From DATJHM01 sp963777355 (GTDB lineage: Bacteria; Chloroflexota; Ktedonobacteria; Ktedonobacterales; Ktedonobacteraceae), in contig CAVZQK010000001.1 in assembly GCA_963777355.1 (NCBI GenBank), positions 310,001 through 374,000 on the forward strand: a DNA stretch of 64,000 nucleotides, written 5' to 3'. The notes under the pieces are model-generated. The model saw only the letters and a program-made list of their open reading frames with translations. It was not told where the DNA came from and did no database searches. The translations under genes were made by a program, and so were the position numbers. This document shows, piece after piece, positions 47,519 through 56,897 of the stretch. The first letter of the stretch is position 1. Every line of letters starts with the position of its first letter.

Positions 47519-47840
47519 TTATCAACTCTTTCTGTTCAGATCCTGTGAGTGATTACCACTATTGAGAAACTTCCTTTGATTTGTTTATAATCTCCTTGTG
47601 GCTTGCTGCTACTTAAGCTATCTTAGCGGCAGTATAGCATATATCGATTGATAAATACAATATTCTATTGTCGTTTTACCCGTTTTACCTCTGCCCAGGT
47701 TTATACACGTATCAGTGCTCGATCTATTCCGCACAAAATACGCGTTGGATGAGGCCGAAAAGATCCCACATTCCCCTGGTGAGACGCAAGCTTCACCAGG
47801 GGAATGCCGAAGTCACGGCTTTCGCAATGGGGTACTTCAA
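47519..47840. other. Spacer between the P450 cluster and the dienelactone hydrolase gene
   Basis: This is a 320-base region with the P450 operon promoter expected at its left end and a hairpin terminator (listed separately) at its right end. No other gene was found. Confidence 0.5.
47770..47804 (-). terminator. 13-bp hairpin after the dienelactone hydrolase gene
   Basis: ATTCCCCTGGTGA (47770-47782) is fully complementary to TCACCAGGGGAAT (47792-47804), with a 9-base loop. It lies 37 bases past the stop of the minus-strand gene. A T run is not obvious. Confidence 0.6.
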
Positions 47841-48533
47841 CTATAGGTGACTTTTGAGGAAGCGAATAGCCAGAGGCCATGCGTCTGCTGCCGCCTGTTC
47901 GTTGCCCATACCATGTACAGGATTAATAAAGGCGTGGCCCGCATCGTACACTTTTATGGTGATATCTTTGCCCGCTTCTTTATACATGCGCTCGATTTTG
48001 TCTATCTGCTCCTGGGGCACGCTCTGGTCCTGGCTTCCGTAGATAGCAAGCACGGGCGCATTGACTTTTGCTACCTCTTCTGGAGTGGGATCATAACCCG
48101 CACCGTAAAAAGGTACGACAGCAGCGAGATCAGGATAGCGAGAGGCCACTGTATAGGTCATAAATCCACCAATACAGAAACCGATCAGCCCTATCTTCTT
48201 TGGCTCGACATTGGGCATGGCTTTTACTGTCTCTAGCGCACCAATGATCTCAGCCGTTGCCCGATCTATGTTCTCCCAAATCAGCATAATCATACGCATG
48301 GCGTCATTTGGTTCAGTCGCAATCTTTCCATGATACAGGTCAGGCACAGCTACGACAAAGCCATCGGTTGCAAGCTTATGGGCCAGGTCGGTAATGTGTG
48401 GCTCGATACCCCACCATTCCTGAATGAGTACGAGACCTGGATGCTGAGCGTCATCATCTGGCTGAGATATAAAGGCGTAGGCTCCATTGCCATTTACTGG
48501 TAGATCAACCTTCGTTGTACGTACTACTGCCAT
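47841..48533 (-). CDS. Dienelactone hydrolase-family protein
   Basis: This is a 230-residue alpha/beta hydrolase. The nucleophile is Cys120 in IGFCIGGF instead of Ser, and the catalytic His is in AGHAF, both diagnostic of the dienelactone hydrolase family that opens enol-lactones in aromatic degradation. The presence of a CMD-family gene and a P450 gene nearby is compatible with aromatic or terpenoid catabolism. The many non-degradative DLH relatives leave the substrate open. It appears intact. Confidence 0.88.
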   Translation of the reverse strand: MAVVRTTKVDLPVNGNGAYAFISQPDDDAQHPGLVLIQEWWGIEPHITDLAHKLATDGFVVAVPDLYHGKIATEPNDAMRMIMLIWENIDRATAEIIGALETVKAMPNVEPKKIGLIGFCIGGFMTYTVASRYPDLAAVVPFYGAGYDPTPEEVAKVNAPVLAIYGSQDQSVPQEQIDKIERMYKEAGKDITIKVYDAGHAFINPVHGMGNEQAAADAWPLAIRFLKSHL

Positions 48534-48751
48534 AAAATAATCTCTCCTTTTGTTCTACGTGTCTTATCAGTCGCTGCTGCCGAGTTTTTCTCTGGCAAAT
48601 TGAATATTGCTTGTACAATACAATCAATCAAGTTGTACTGCGCATTCTTCTCTTATGCATTATAACTTATTGCCAGGTAGACTTGTGCAACCTTTCCTTT
48701 TTACCAATTCCGAACCCATCGGCAAAACTCTGGAATTAGTAGATTTTTTAC

Positions 48752-48781
48752 TTGACAGACGGCAGTGCGTACGTTTACACT
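48752..48781 (+). promoter_or_regulatory. Probable metG promoter
   Basis: TTGACA (48752-48757) is separated by 18 bases from TACACT (48776-48781). The -35 is perfect and the -10 is moderate. A transcript starting near 48789 would carry a leader of about 315 bases containing a terminator before metG. Confidence 0.5.
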
Positions 48782-49010
48782 TAAAGCAGCAAAAGAAGAT
48801 TTTTTGAGGAGTCGTCCTGTTGTGATCTGGCTCCTGACTTTTTTTAGAAGGATGATGACCTTGTTGGATAGGAAGCACTCACAATTTATGTGTTCTCTGC
48901 TTACCTCTCACTATGGAATGCCTATGCGTATGCAGGTTATTCCAACAGGTGTCGCTGTCCTTTCTGCCAGACGAATGGTACTCAGGTGAGTACCGCATCT
49001 TAGAACCAGC

Positions 49011-49050
49011 AAGAGGGGCGCAAGCGACAAAGCTTACGCCCCTCTTTTTT
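49011..49050 (+). terminator. Strong intrinsic terminator in the metG leader
   Basis: AAGAGGGGCG (49011-49020) pairs with CGCCCCTCTT (49037-49046), extended by an inner AAGC/GCTT pairing, and ends in a T run. Its place 55 bases before the metG start suggests attenuation. Confidence 0.85.
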
Positions 49051-49105
49051 CGTCATAAATTCGTCATGAAATGGCCCTGTACCAGGGCAGATTGGTAGAT
49101 AACCT

Positions 49106-50701
49106 ATGGCCACATATGATTCTTTGCCTGAAGGCAGTTTAGTTCCTGAACGCTATTATGTGACAACCGCGATTGACTACCCAAACGCTCCTCCGCATAT
49201 TGGCCACGCTCTGGAGAAGGTTGCCGCCGATGTCCTTGCTCGCTATCACCGCCTGCTAGGCTATGATACCTGCTTCAGCATGGGTGTCGATGAGAATAGC
49301 CAGCATGTGGCTCGCGCCGCGACTGAGCAGGGACGCGATGTGGAGGTCTGGCTTGATACGATGAGCAATGCCTTCTTGCTGGCCTGGTCAAAGCTGAATA
49401 TCTCAAACGATGTCTGGATTCGTACTACCGATGAACGCCATATTCAGGCTTCTCTGGAGATGTTTCGCCGCGCTCAAGCGAATGGGGATATCTATCTCTC
49501 TAGCTATTCCGGCTGGTATTGTCCCAACTGTAATAACTATTATGCTACCGATGAGCTGGTAGCTGGCCGTTGCCCCAATCATCCGACGATTTTTCCTGAA
49601 TGGCTGGAGGAGGAGAATTACTTCTTTGCCCTTTCAAAATATACTGATCGTCTGCTTGCGTATATCGAGGCTCACCCGGATTTTATTCTGCCAGCTTCGC
49701 GCCGCGCTGAGGTGCTTGGCTTGCTGCGCCAGGGTCTGCGCGATTTCTCGGTCTCGCGCCAGTTGCGTCCTAATACAAAGCAGTGGGGTATTCCCTTGCC
49801 GGATGATCCCAAACATGTCATTTATGTCTGGTTTGATGCCCTGACAAACTACCTGACGGCTGTGGGATTCCCGGATGATGAGGCGCAGTTCGCCCGCTTC
49901 TGGCCCGCCGATGCCCATGTAATCGGTAAAGATATTACCCGCTTTCACTGTCTGTACTGGCCTGCAATGCTGCTCTCAGCAAACTTGCCCTTGCCGAAAC
50001 AGATCGCTGTGCATGGCTTTTTGACTCTGGAGGGTCAGCGCATCTCGAAGACGCTGGGCAATACTATCGATCCGGTTGAGCTGGTTGATAAGGTCGGTAC
50101 CGATCCGGTGCGCTTCTATCTGACACGCAATCTTTCGTTTGCGGCTGATGGCGACTTCTTGCGGGCTGGCTTGTTGCGCTATTACAACGATGAGTTGGGC
50201 AACGATCTCGGCAATCTGCTCAATCGCGTCGTCTCGATGATAAAACGCTATCGGGGGAGTCTTATTCCTACTCCTGGCGCTCCCGGTCCTTTAGAATTGG
50301 AGCTGCAACAAGTCGCTGATGAGGCTCGTCAGAATGCTGAAAAAGCTCTGGCTGCCTGGGAGATTGGCGCGGCGGTTACTAGTATCTGGCATTTTGTGCG
50401 CCGGGCAAATCAATATATCGAGCAGAATGCACCCTGGCAGTTGGCGAAAGTGCCTGCACAGGCGGAACGTCTGGATACTGTCCTCTACTCGGCTGCGGAG
50501 GCTACGCGCCTGATGGCGATTTTTCTGGCTCCCTTTATTCCGGGTTCGTGTGATCGTATTATGGCTCAACTTGGCCTGCCACCTGTTGCCTTTGGAGCCT
50601 GGGCGCGGACGGGACGCTGGGGGAGTGCTCCCTTAACGCAGGTGGTGCCGGGTCCGCTCTTGTTTCCCCGTATAGAAACAACGGCGACCACGGATCTTTA
50701 A
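49106..50701 (+). CDS. metG: Methionine--tRNA ligase
   Basis: This enzyme charges initiator and elongator tRNA-Met. The 531-residue class I synthetase has the HIGH motif as HIGHALEK (PPHIGH), one zinc knuckle CPNCNNYYATDELVAGRCPNH and the KMSKS loop as RISKTLGN. It ends without the C-terminal tRNA-binding domain found in some MetRS. Its ribosome site is weak, so expression may be tuned by the preceding leader, which contains a strong terminator. Confidence 0.94.
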   Translation: MATYDSLPEGSLVPERYYVTTAIDYPNAPPHIGHALEKVAADVLARYHRLLGYDTCFSMGVDENSQHVARAATEQGRDVEVWLDTMSNAFLLAWSKLNISNDVWIRTTDERHIQASLEMFRRAQANGDIYLSSYSGWYCPNCNNYYATDELVAGRCPNHPTIFPEWLEEENYFFALSKYTDRLLAYIEAHPDFILPASRRAEVLGLLRQGLRDFSVSRQLRPNTKQWGIPLPDDPKHVIYVWFDALTNYLTAVGFPDDEAQFARFWPADAHVIGKDITRFHCLYWPAMLLSANLPLPKQIAVHGFLTLEGQRISKTLGNTIDPVELVDKVGTDPVRFYLTRNLSFAADGDFLRAGLLRYYNDELGNDLGNLLNRVVSMIKRYRGSLIPTPGAPGPLELELQQVADEARQNAEKALAAWEIGAAVTSIWHFVRRANQYIEQNAPWQLAKVPAQAERLDTVLYSAAEATRLMAIFLAPFIPGSCDRIMAQLGLPPVAFGAWARTGRWGSAPLTQVVPGPLLFPRIETTATTDL

Positions 50702-50731
50702 GGTCTTTGAGGAGTATGAAGGAGAAGAGCG

Positions 50732-51793
50732 ATGTCAATCATTGAGGTGACTGGATTAGCCAAAACGTTTAGAAGTCGTGAACGCGCCCCCGGCCTGGCT
50801 CAGAGTTTACGCTCTCTGGTAGCTCCACGCTATCGTGAGCGTGAGGCGGTAAAACCTTTGCATTTTACCCTCGAACCTGGTGAGGTGCTGGCTTTTATTG
50901 GCCCAAACGGTGCGGGCAAGTCGACAACTATTAAAATGTTGACTGGTATTCTCTTCCCTTCGGCTGGCGAGGCGCGTGTCCTGGGCCTGACTCCCTGGCT
51001 GGAGCGCCAGAAACTGGCATATTCGATTTCCAGTGTCTTCGGCCAGAAATCTCAGCTCTGGTATCATCTGCCGCCGCAAGATACTTTCGATCTGCTGGCC
51101 CGCATCTACGAGCTAGAGCCGCGTGCCTATCGTCAGCGCCGCGCTTTCCTGGTCGAGGTCTTTGCTATTCAAGACTATCTGCGCACACCTGCCCGCAAAC
51201 TTAGTCTGGGAGAGCGTATGCGCTGCGAATTGGCTGCTGCTCTGCTCCATAAGCCGCAATTGCTCTTTCTCGACGAACCAACTATTGGCCTGGATGTCAT
51301 TGCGAAACAACGTATTCGCGATCTTATCTCTCAACTTAATAGGGAAGAAGGCGTAAGCGTCCTGTTGACCTCTCATGACGCAGGTGATGTTGAACATATC
51401 TGTCGCCGCGCTATCGTGATCAATCACGGCGAAATTATCCTGGATACGCCTGTAGCCCAACTGAAGCGCGACTACTTGAAGCGAAAAACCATTGATCTCC
51501 TCCTCGAAGGGCCGGTGACACCTTTGATTTCTGTTCGGCCTGAAGATGGTGAAGTGTCTCTCGCCTTTGAGCTGGCAGATCAGTCAACCAGGAGCATACG
51601 CGTCTTGCAGGCGCAGGGGCATAGTCTGAAACTGGAGATTGATCTAACTCTGATGCCTCTGGAGCCGCTAATTGCCGCGCTTATGCAACGTAGCCATATT
51701 CTGGATATGACAATCTCCGATCCTCCAATGGAGGAGATTATTGCCGCTATCTATACGCAGAAGCAAGTAATAGAGCCTACTGAAGTGTTTTAG
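50732..51793 (+). CDS. ABC-2-type exporter ATP-binding protein
   Basis: This is a 353-residue ATPase. Walker A GPNGAGKST, signature LSLGERMRCELAAAL, Walker B LLFLDEPTIGLD and the H-loop LTSHD fit the ABC-2/daunorubicin-resistance-like exporter group. An extension of about 100 residues at the C-terminus is characteristic. It is the first of three co-oriented genes, with the two permease genes following at 25- and 4-base gaps. It starts 30 bases after metG and could be partly cotranscribed. The substrate is unknown, perhaps an envelope component or a drug. Confidence 0.9.
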   Translation: MSIIEVTGLAKTFRSRERAPGLAQSLRSLVAPRYREREAVKPLHFTLEPGEVLAFIGPNGAGKSTTIKMLTGILFPSAGEARVLGLTPWLERQKLAYSISSVFGQKSQLWYHLPPQDTFDLLARIYELEPRAYRQRRAFLVEVFAIQDYLRTPARKLSLGERMRCELAAALLHKPQLLFLDEPTIGLDVIAKQRIRDLISQLNREEGVSVLLTSHDAGDVEHICRRAIVINHGEIILDTPVAQLKRDYLKRKTIDLLLEGPVTPLISVRPEDGEVSLAFELADQSTRSIRVLQAQGHSLKLEIDLTLMPLEPLIAALMQRSHILDMTISDPPMEEIIAAIYTQKQVIEPTEVF

Positions 51794-51817
51794 CTCTCAG
51801 ATAAGGAGCGTTTCTCT

Positions 51818-52663
51818 ATGGATATAGCTATGCAGCGTCCCAGCCGCACTCTCTTTCAGCGTTGGGGATCAGCCTGGAGCAAATATAGCGCGGTTTTCCG
51901 CGTGAGCCTTGCCAGCAATCTTGCCTATATCGGCGAGGTGGTATTCCGAACTTTGCTTCTCGTTGTCCTGGTGTTTGTGCTCAGTCAGCTCTGGAAAACG
52001 ACTTTTGCCAATCGTGGAGCACGTATGGTGAGTGGTTTCACTATCGCTCAGATGGTCTGGTATCTGATTGCTGCTGAAAGTATTGCTATGTCTATGCCCG
52101 CCCTGGGAAGACAGGTCGATCAGGATGTGCGCACGGGCCAACTCGCCTATCAACTCTGTCGCCCATGCAGCTATATTCTCTATAACTTTGCTCACTATCT
52201 GGGAGAACGGCTGGTCCGTTTTGCGCTGAATTTTGTCATTGGAGTCCTACTCGCGCTGCTTATGGTTGGTCCAATACCATTTAGCTGGCAGAGTCTGTTG
52301 GCCTGGCCGCTGTTTGCGCTTCTGGCAATCAGTATTGAGTTCGTTGCCTACTTTGCTATCGGCCTCTTAGCTTTCTGGCTGGAGGAGACCCAGATCTTTA
52401 CGTTCATTTTCAGCCGCCTGACATTGATACTGGGCGGTGTTATGGCTCCTTTGGATATCTTTCCGCAGCCTTTGCGCTGGATTGCAGAACATCTACCCTT
52501 TAGCGCTATTCTCTATGGCCCTGCTCGCACGCTGGTCCATTTTGAAGCGGGGACTTTTCTCAATGTGCTGACTCTGCAATTGGTGACACTGCTGCTTGGC
52601 GGTTTTGTCTTGTGGCTTATCTATCGTCAGGCCATGCGCTATGTCAATATAAATGGAGGGTAG
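51818..52663 (+). CDS. ABC-2 family transporter permease, first subunit
   Basis: This is a 281-residue membrane subunit with about six helices (for example LVVLVFVLSQLW and RLTLILGGVMAPLDIFPQPL). The PLDIFPQPLRWIAEHLPF phrase is typical of the ABC-2 permease family. It pairs with the second permease and the upstream ATPase as a heteromeric exporter. AAGGAG precedes the ATG. The protein is intact. Confidence 0.85.
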   Translation: MDIAMQRPSRTLFQRWGSAWSKYSAVFRVSLASNLAYIGEVVFRTLLLVVLVFVLSQLWKTTFANRGARMVSGFTIAQMVWYLIAAESIAMSMPALGRQVDQDVRTGQLAYQLCRPCSYILYNFAHYLGERLVRFALNFVIGVLLALLMVGPIPFSWQSLLAWPLFALLAISIEFVAYFAIGLLAFWLEETQIFTFIFSRLTLILGGVMAPLDIFPQPLRWIAEHLPFSAILYGPARTLVHFEAGTFLNVLTLQLVTLLLGGFVLWLIYRQAMRYVNINGG

Positions 52664-52667
52664 CTGG

Positions 52668-53474
52668 ATGCTTCGTCTGTTGCGCGTCTGCTGGAGTACG
52701 CTGATCTTCATCCTGGCATATACAAAGGCCAATATTCAGGCCGCCCTGGAATATCGTGTCGCCTTTCTTAGCCAGGTGCTGATTATGCTGTTCAGTGATT
52801 GTCTCTGGCTTTTCTACTGGTGGACCTACTTTCACCAGTTTCCTTTAACGCACGGTTGGCAGGCTACCGATATTGTTCTCTTATGGTCGATCACGGCCTG
52901 CGCCTATGGCCTGAGTGACGCGGTCTTTGGGAATTGTCGTCAACTGGTGCCGCTCATTATGAATGGCGGGCTGGACGCTTACCTGGGTATGCCGCGCAAT
53001 GTCCTGCTCCATGTCTCCATTGCCGCCACGCATCCCGCTGCCTGGGGTGACATTTTGTTTGCTTTGGGAGCCTATCTCTTCCTCTTACATCCAGATCCTT
53101 TTCATATAGTACTGTTCTTTGTTCTGGTGCTACTTGGAGCCTGTATCTTTACGGCCTTTTCAATTATCCTCTGTGCTCTGGCCTTTTTTCTGGGAAACAC
53201 AGAGGGCCTGGTGATGCAGACACCCGCAGCCTTGATTACGTTTTGTACCTATCCTATGGATATCTTTCACGGGGTCGTCAGATTGTTGCTCTTCACCGTA
53301 CTCCCAGCAGGCTTCATTTCGTTCGTGCCAATGCAGTTGCTCCATCGCTTTACCTGGCCTCTGTTTGGCGGAATGTTTGCTGTCACTTTTTTGTTTGTGC
53401 TGGCCGCTTTTGGCCTGTTTCACCTGGGCCTGCGCCGCTACGAGAGCGGCAGTCTACTCGGTATGCAGAATTGA
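52668..53474 (+). CDS. ABC-2 family transporter permease, second subunit
   Basis: This is a 268-residue membrane subunit and the second half of the exporter. Family phrases YRVAFLSQVLIMLFSDCLWLFYWW near the start and YPMDIFHGVVRLLLFTVLPAGFISFVPMQLL near the end mirror those of the first permease. The ATG at 52668 is chosen because GGAGGG lies 7 bases before it, 4 bases past the previous stop; a start at 52653 would overlap the previous gene. Confidence 0.86.
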   Translation: MLRLLRVCWSTLIFILAYTKANIQAALEYRVAFLSQVLIMLFSDCLWLFYWWTYFHQFPLTHGWQATDIVLLWSITACAYGLSDAVFGNCRQLVPLIMNGGLDAYLGMPRNVLLHVSIAATHPAAWGDILFALGAYLFLLHPDPFHIVLFFVLVLLGACIFTAFSIILCALAFFLGNTEGLVMQTPAALITFCTYPMDIFHGVVRLLLFTVLPAGFISFVPMQLLHRFTWPLFGGMFAVTFLFVLAAFGLFHLGLRRYESGSLLGMQN

Positions 53475-53584
53475 TTCTTTTGGCCTGAAAGAGCCGAGAG
53501 AGATACAAATATCCCATTTCTATTGAAACATTTAGTATCAATGCCTATACTGGGAGGTGCTATTACCTAGAAAAGGACAAAACT

Positions 53585-54178
53585 ATGAGCGAGAGCCAGG
53601 AACAGAAGCTTCTCCCTTTACGGATCTTTTATTCCTACGCGCAGGAAGATGAGGCTCTGTGTCAGATCTTGGAGAAACATTTAAGCCAGTTGCGCCGCGA
53701 GGGGAAAATTGCTGAATGGTCGAGGCGCAAGATCGTTCCAGGTAGAGACAGTGCTCACGAGATTGATGCAAATCTGCTCTCCGCCTCGCTCATTCTTTTG
53801 CTCATCAGCCCGGACTTTTTGGCCTCTGATTATTGTTATGGCCAGGATATGCAACGCGCCCTGGAGCGCCACAAGAGCGGCGTTGCTCAAGTGATCCCTC
53901 TTCTATTGCGCCCTGTCGATTGGGAGAAAGCGCCTTTCGCACACCTGCAATATCTGCCGCGCAATGGACAACCGATTACTCTGCGGCCAAATCAAGATGA
54001 GGCATTCCTTGTGGTTGCTAGAGATATCCGTCGTACAATAGAAGCATCCTTTCAACTACAGAAACATCAACACCTCGTGTTTCTCCTGGTTATTTACATC
54101 AGCAATCCTCTACCAAACCCAATTCTGAAGAGGCTCACCAATAATCGCTTCGACAAATTCAAGGCATTTTCTTTATAA
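53585..54178 (+). CDS. TIR-domain protein
   Basis: This is a 197-residue protein whose first 150 residues form a TIR domain of the TIR_2 type: RIFYSYAQEDEALCQILEKHL, then SASLILLLISPDFLASDYC and AQVIPLLLRPVDWEKAPF. The fold occurs in bacterial defence NADases and signalling proteins. The C-terminal 40 residues look out-of-frame, because WD40-like sequence follows directly downstream. The gene was probably once a TIR-WD40 fusion. The catalytic Glu of NAD-cleaving TIRs is not confidently placed. Confidence 0.82.
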   Translation: MSESQEQKLLPLRIFYSYAQEDEALCQILEKHLSQLRREGKIAEWSRRKIVPGRDSAHEIDANLLSASLILLLISPDFLASDYCYGQDMQRALERHKSGVAQVIPLLLRPVDWEKAPFAHLQYLPRNGQPITLRPNQDEAFLVVARDIRRTIEASFQLQKHQHLVFLLVIYISNPLPNPILKRLTNNRFDKFKAFSL

Positions 54179-55086
54179 ATATGATATTCACGCTGATAAA
54201 GTGTGACAGTTGCATGGGCCCCTGACGGTGAGCGTATTGCTTCTGGTGGAGCTGATCAATATTGTGCATGTCTGGCAAGCTGCTACAGGACAATCATCTT
54301 CTTACCTATCGGCATCCTAAAGACTTTATACCTAAGGCGGTGAGCGTTGTACGCTGGTCTCCGGATAGTAAATACATTGCTTCTGCTGGCTATAATTCTG
54401 CCAGGATCTATGTATGGGATGCTCTTTCTGGAAAAATATGATAACATATATCAGGTCATTCTTTTGTTCTGCCATGCAATTTATTCATTGGCATGGTCTC
54501 CCGATGGTCGCTTCTATTGCTTCTGCGAATCTCGCTATTCTTTGAACCATTAGCCCATATCTGGGATGCAATATCTGGCAAGTTGATACTGAAGATCAAG
54601 GCTCCTAGAATAGTAAATGGGGTTTACCAGGTATGGTAGTCTGGTCTCCTGATGGTACGCGGATTGTGGCGTAAGGCGGGAAAAATACTTATATCTGTAA
54701 TGCAAAGATAGGTAAGATACTTCTTACCTTTACTAAGGTACATCGAATGTCCTATGTCCTGGTCTTCGGATAATCAATGGATAGTTCTATGGTAGGCAGA
54801 AAATTGTTGTCTGGAATGCGATTACTGGTATGGTTCTCCTCTCCTACGAAAGCATATAGGTACTATAAGAGGCTTGGCGCTCTCTCCCGATGGCAAGTAT
54901 GTCGCATCTGCAAGCGAAGATAGAACAGTGCATATCTGGGAATTATTAACAGGCAAGCAACGACTGATATATACAGGCCATAGCGACCACGTTACCGCCG
55001 TAACGTGGTCTCCTGATAGCACCCGTATCGCCTCAGCCAGCGCCGACAAATCCGTCCACGTCTGGCGCACGCTTCTTGATGAATAG
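54179..55086 (+). pseudogene. Decayed WD40-repeat array continuing the TIR gene
   Basis: Fragments of WD40 blades occur in several frames with stops and frame jumps between: VAWAPDGERIASGGAD near 54210, VVRWSPDSKYIASAGY near 54350, VVWSPDGTRIVA near 54640, and an intact stretch LALSPDGKYVASASEDRTVHIWE to HVTAVTWSPDSTRIASASADKSVHVW at about 54874-55086. All are in the same direction as the TIR gene. At least five breaks exist, far more than one sequencing error would explain, so this is true decay. The original may have been a TIR-WD40 sensor. Confidence 0.8.
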
Positions 55087-55128
55087 CTTGTTTTTTTGCA
55101 AAGCTGTTACAAAAAATTCAGCAAACTA

Positions 55129-55842
55129 TCAATAGTTGAATAACACCGCCTGGTAAGTAGCATTCGCATAGGGATTAGAGCAGTACATCTGGAGGTTTGT
55201 CGTGTACCGTATCCCCTGGTGAGGGATAGAGGAAAATGTAGCGGTTCTTGGCAATTCCTGCCCGGCGTTCATTGTGATACTATCTACAAATGTTCCGCCA
55301 TCTGCTTTTATTGTATCTCCAGTTGGTGATTCAAGCGCTAGTTGACCGCTCATACTGCTACAAATTTCACCATTATCGGTAATAGTGAAGTCCCAGGCCA
55401 TTGTCTGGTTAGTTGTATTCAGGTTGACATCATTGAGTACAACATTAAACTTATCATCACAGTTGGTGATACAAATGAACTGGTAATTCTTTGTGCTCGT
55501 TGTAAGCGATCCCGCTGATGGCTGTGCAGGACTGGTGACGGTAGCACCCAGGGAGGGAGCGGGTGTTGCTGGTGGCGTTGGAGTGGCTACAACGGAGGTA
55601 GCATTTGCTGCTGCACTCTGCGCTGTCGGCGTTGCCATGACGACCACATTCGTAGTCGCTTTAGATTGCGTTTTTGTAAGCAGGTAAAACGTCGTGGAAG
55701 CAAAAATTGCTACCAGGACGACTAATGTCGAAAGGATGATAATCATCACTTTATTGCGCTGAAAGAAATTGTTCGGACGCAGCTTCTCGTTATAGTTTGC
55801 TCGATTCTGTTCGCCATACCAGTTCTCGTTGTTATCCCTCAT
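55129..55842 (-). CDS. Membrane-anchored hypothetical protein with Thr/Pro/Ala linker
   Basis: This is a roughly 237-residue protein of unknown function. A short cytoplasmic N-terminus is followed by one helix (VMIIILSTLVVLVAIFAS), a Thr/Ala/Pro-rich stalk and an extracellular beta-rich domain with four Cys that could form disulfides (YQFICITNCDDKF; NGEICSSM; LQMYCSN). The ATG at 55842 has an AGAGG ribosome site. The layout is common for Ktedonobacteria surface proteins. No neighbour suggests a role. Confidence 0.7.
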   Translation of the reverse strand: MRDNNENWYGEQNRANYNEKLRPNNFFQRNKVMIIILSTLVVLVAIFASTTFYLLTKTQSKATTNVVVMATPTAQSAAANATSVVATPTPPATPAPSLGATVTSPAQPSAGSLTTSTKNYQFICITNCDDKFNVVLNDVNLNTTNQTMAWDFTITDNGEICSSMSGQLALESPTGDTIKADGGTFVDSITMNAGQELPRTATFSSIPHQGIRYTTNLQMYCSNPYANATYQAVLFNY

Positions 55843-56024
55843 GCCTATTCCTCTTTCTGACTCAATGGCGCTTCTCTCTCGCATGATATGTTTTGAAACG
55901 TGGCTAAGAATAAAACTGCAAAAGAATACTATGCACTAAAAAAGGCTAATACATTTTGCAAGCGCCGTCAAGGAAAATGCTCACTGTATTACTATAGGGC
56001 TAATTAGCTTGTAGAATAACTATT

Positions 56025-56847
56025 CTACAAACTTTGCTGTATGAGAATGCCTTTAGTTGTGAAGAGTCTGTGGTGCGTTTGAAAGCCGAGATGCTGGTAG
56101 ACACGAACAGCGTTGTTGTTGTCAGCAAAGACATTGAGAACAATGAAATCAAAACGTTGCGCAAGTAAGGTTGCGACGAGTCTGGCGGTAATCGCTGTTG
56201 CATATCCCTGCCTGCGAGCTTCCGGCGCGGTCAGAATTTGTCCGAGCACTGCGATCCCATACCGAGGGACCAGCGCATGTGTGCCACCTGCGGCAATAAT
56301 CCGTTCCCCTTCATAGACGCCAAAATACAGCCCTTGAGTGAAGAGTTTCAGGAGAAAATGCATTTTCAAGATGTTCTCTATATAACTTCTGTAATGCCGG
56401 AAGATCTGCAACAGTGAGCTGTTTTACTTGGGAATGAGGCAGATGGATTTGGCGCTGAAATGTGTCGGCGTTGATTGCCATGCGAAACATCGCTCTCCAC
56501 TCTGTCTCCGCTTGGTAGTAAGATTGGAGCAGCGAGAGATGACTTTCTTGTACTTGAAGTAGCGCCTGCTCAGGTAGCTCAATCTCTTTCAGGAGCGCCG
56601 CAACTCCCTCTAGATGCCCAAATGGTGAGAGCACGTGTCCAATGATAGGATGGCGCAAAATCAGGCAGATTGCGCGTTCAGCATCGTTATCTCGCGCTGC
56701 GACGGCGAATTGACTATAGCTGCGGAGCGGTGGCTCTAGATCGGCTAACGCAAAACAATTCCAGACGGGGTCCTGTGAGAGGATTGCATATGCTTCGTCA
56801 TTACTTGCATTTTGTGAGATCTGCCAACTTACAAGAGGTGAAGCCAT
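56025..56847 (-). pseudogene. GNAT-family acetyltransferase, frameshifted
   Basis: If repaired, this is a roughly 273-residue protein with a C-terminal GNAT domain: LGQILTAPEARRQGYATAITARL holds the acetyl-CoA loop and FADNNNAVRVYQHLGFQ the usual C-terminal helix. The N-terminal half (WNCFALADLEPPL) matches the GNAT subfamily with an N-terminal extra domain. At 56346-56348 one extra A (T on plus strand) shifts the frame; without it SPELFTQGLYFGVYEG reads through. The ATG at 56847 has AGGAGG five bases before it. It is a distant paralogue of the downstream neighbour. Confidence 0.82.
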
Positions 56848-56897
56848 TCTCTTCCTCCTTGTGTACATTCCTTTTTCTATGCTTAATAGGATATTTC

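Larger units (their letters stand above)
48534..49105. other. Spacer and leader region upstream of metG
   Basis: This region between the diverging dienelactone hydrolase and metG genes holds a promoter-like pair at 48752-48781, a 200-base structured leader with GGTACTC/GAGTACC hairpin (48977-48994), and an intrinsic terminator at 49011-49050, before the metG start. Confidence 0.6.

Noticed and set aside
48977..49000. T-box-like AGGTGAGTACCGC before metG
   Set aside because: It lacks the UGG needed to pair with the tRNA 3' end and no stem I motifs were found. The sequence forms its own perfect hairpin instead.
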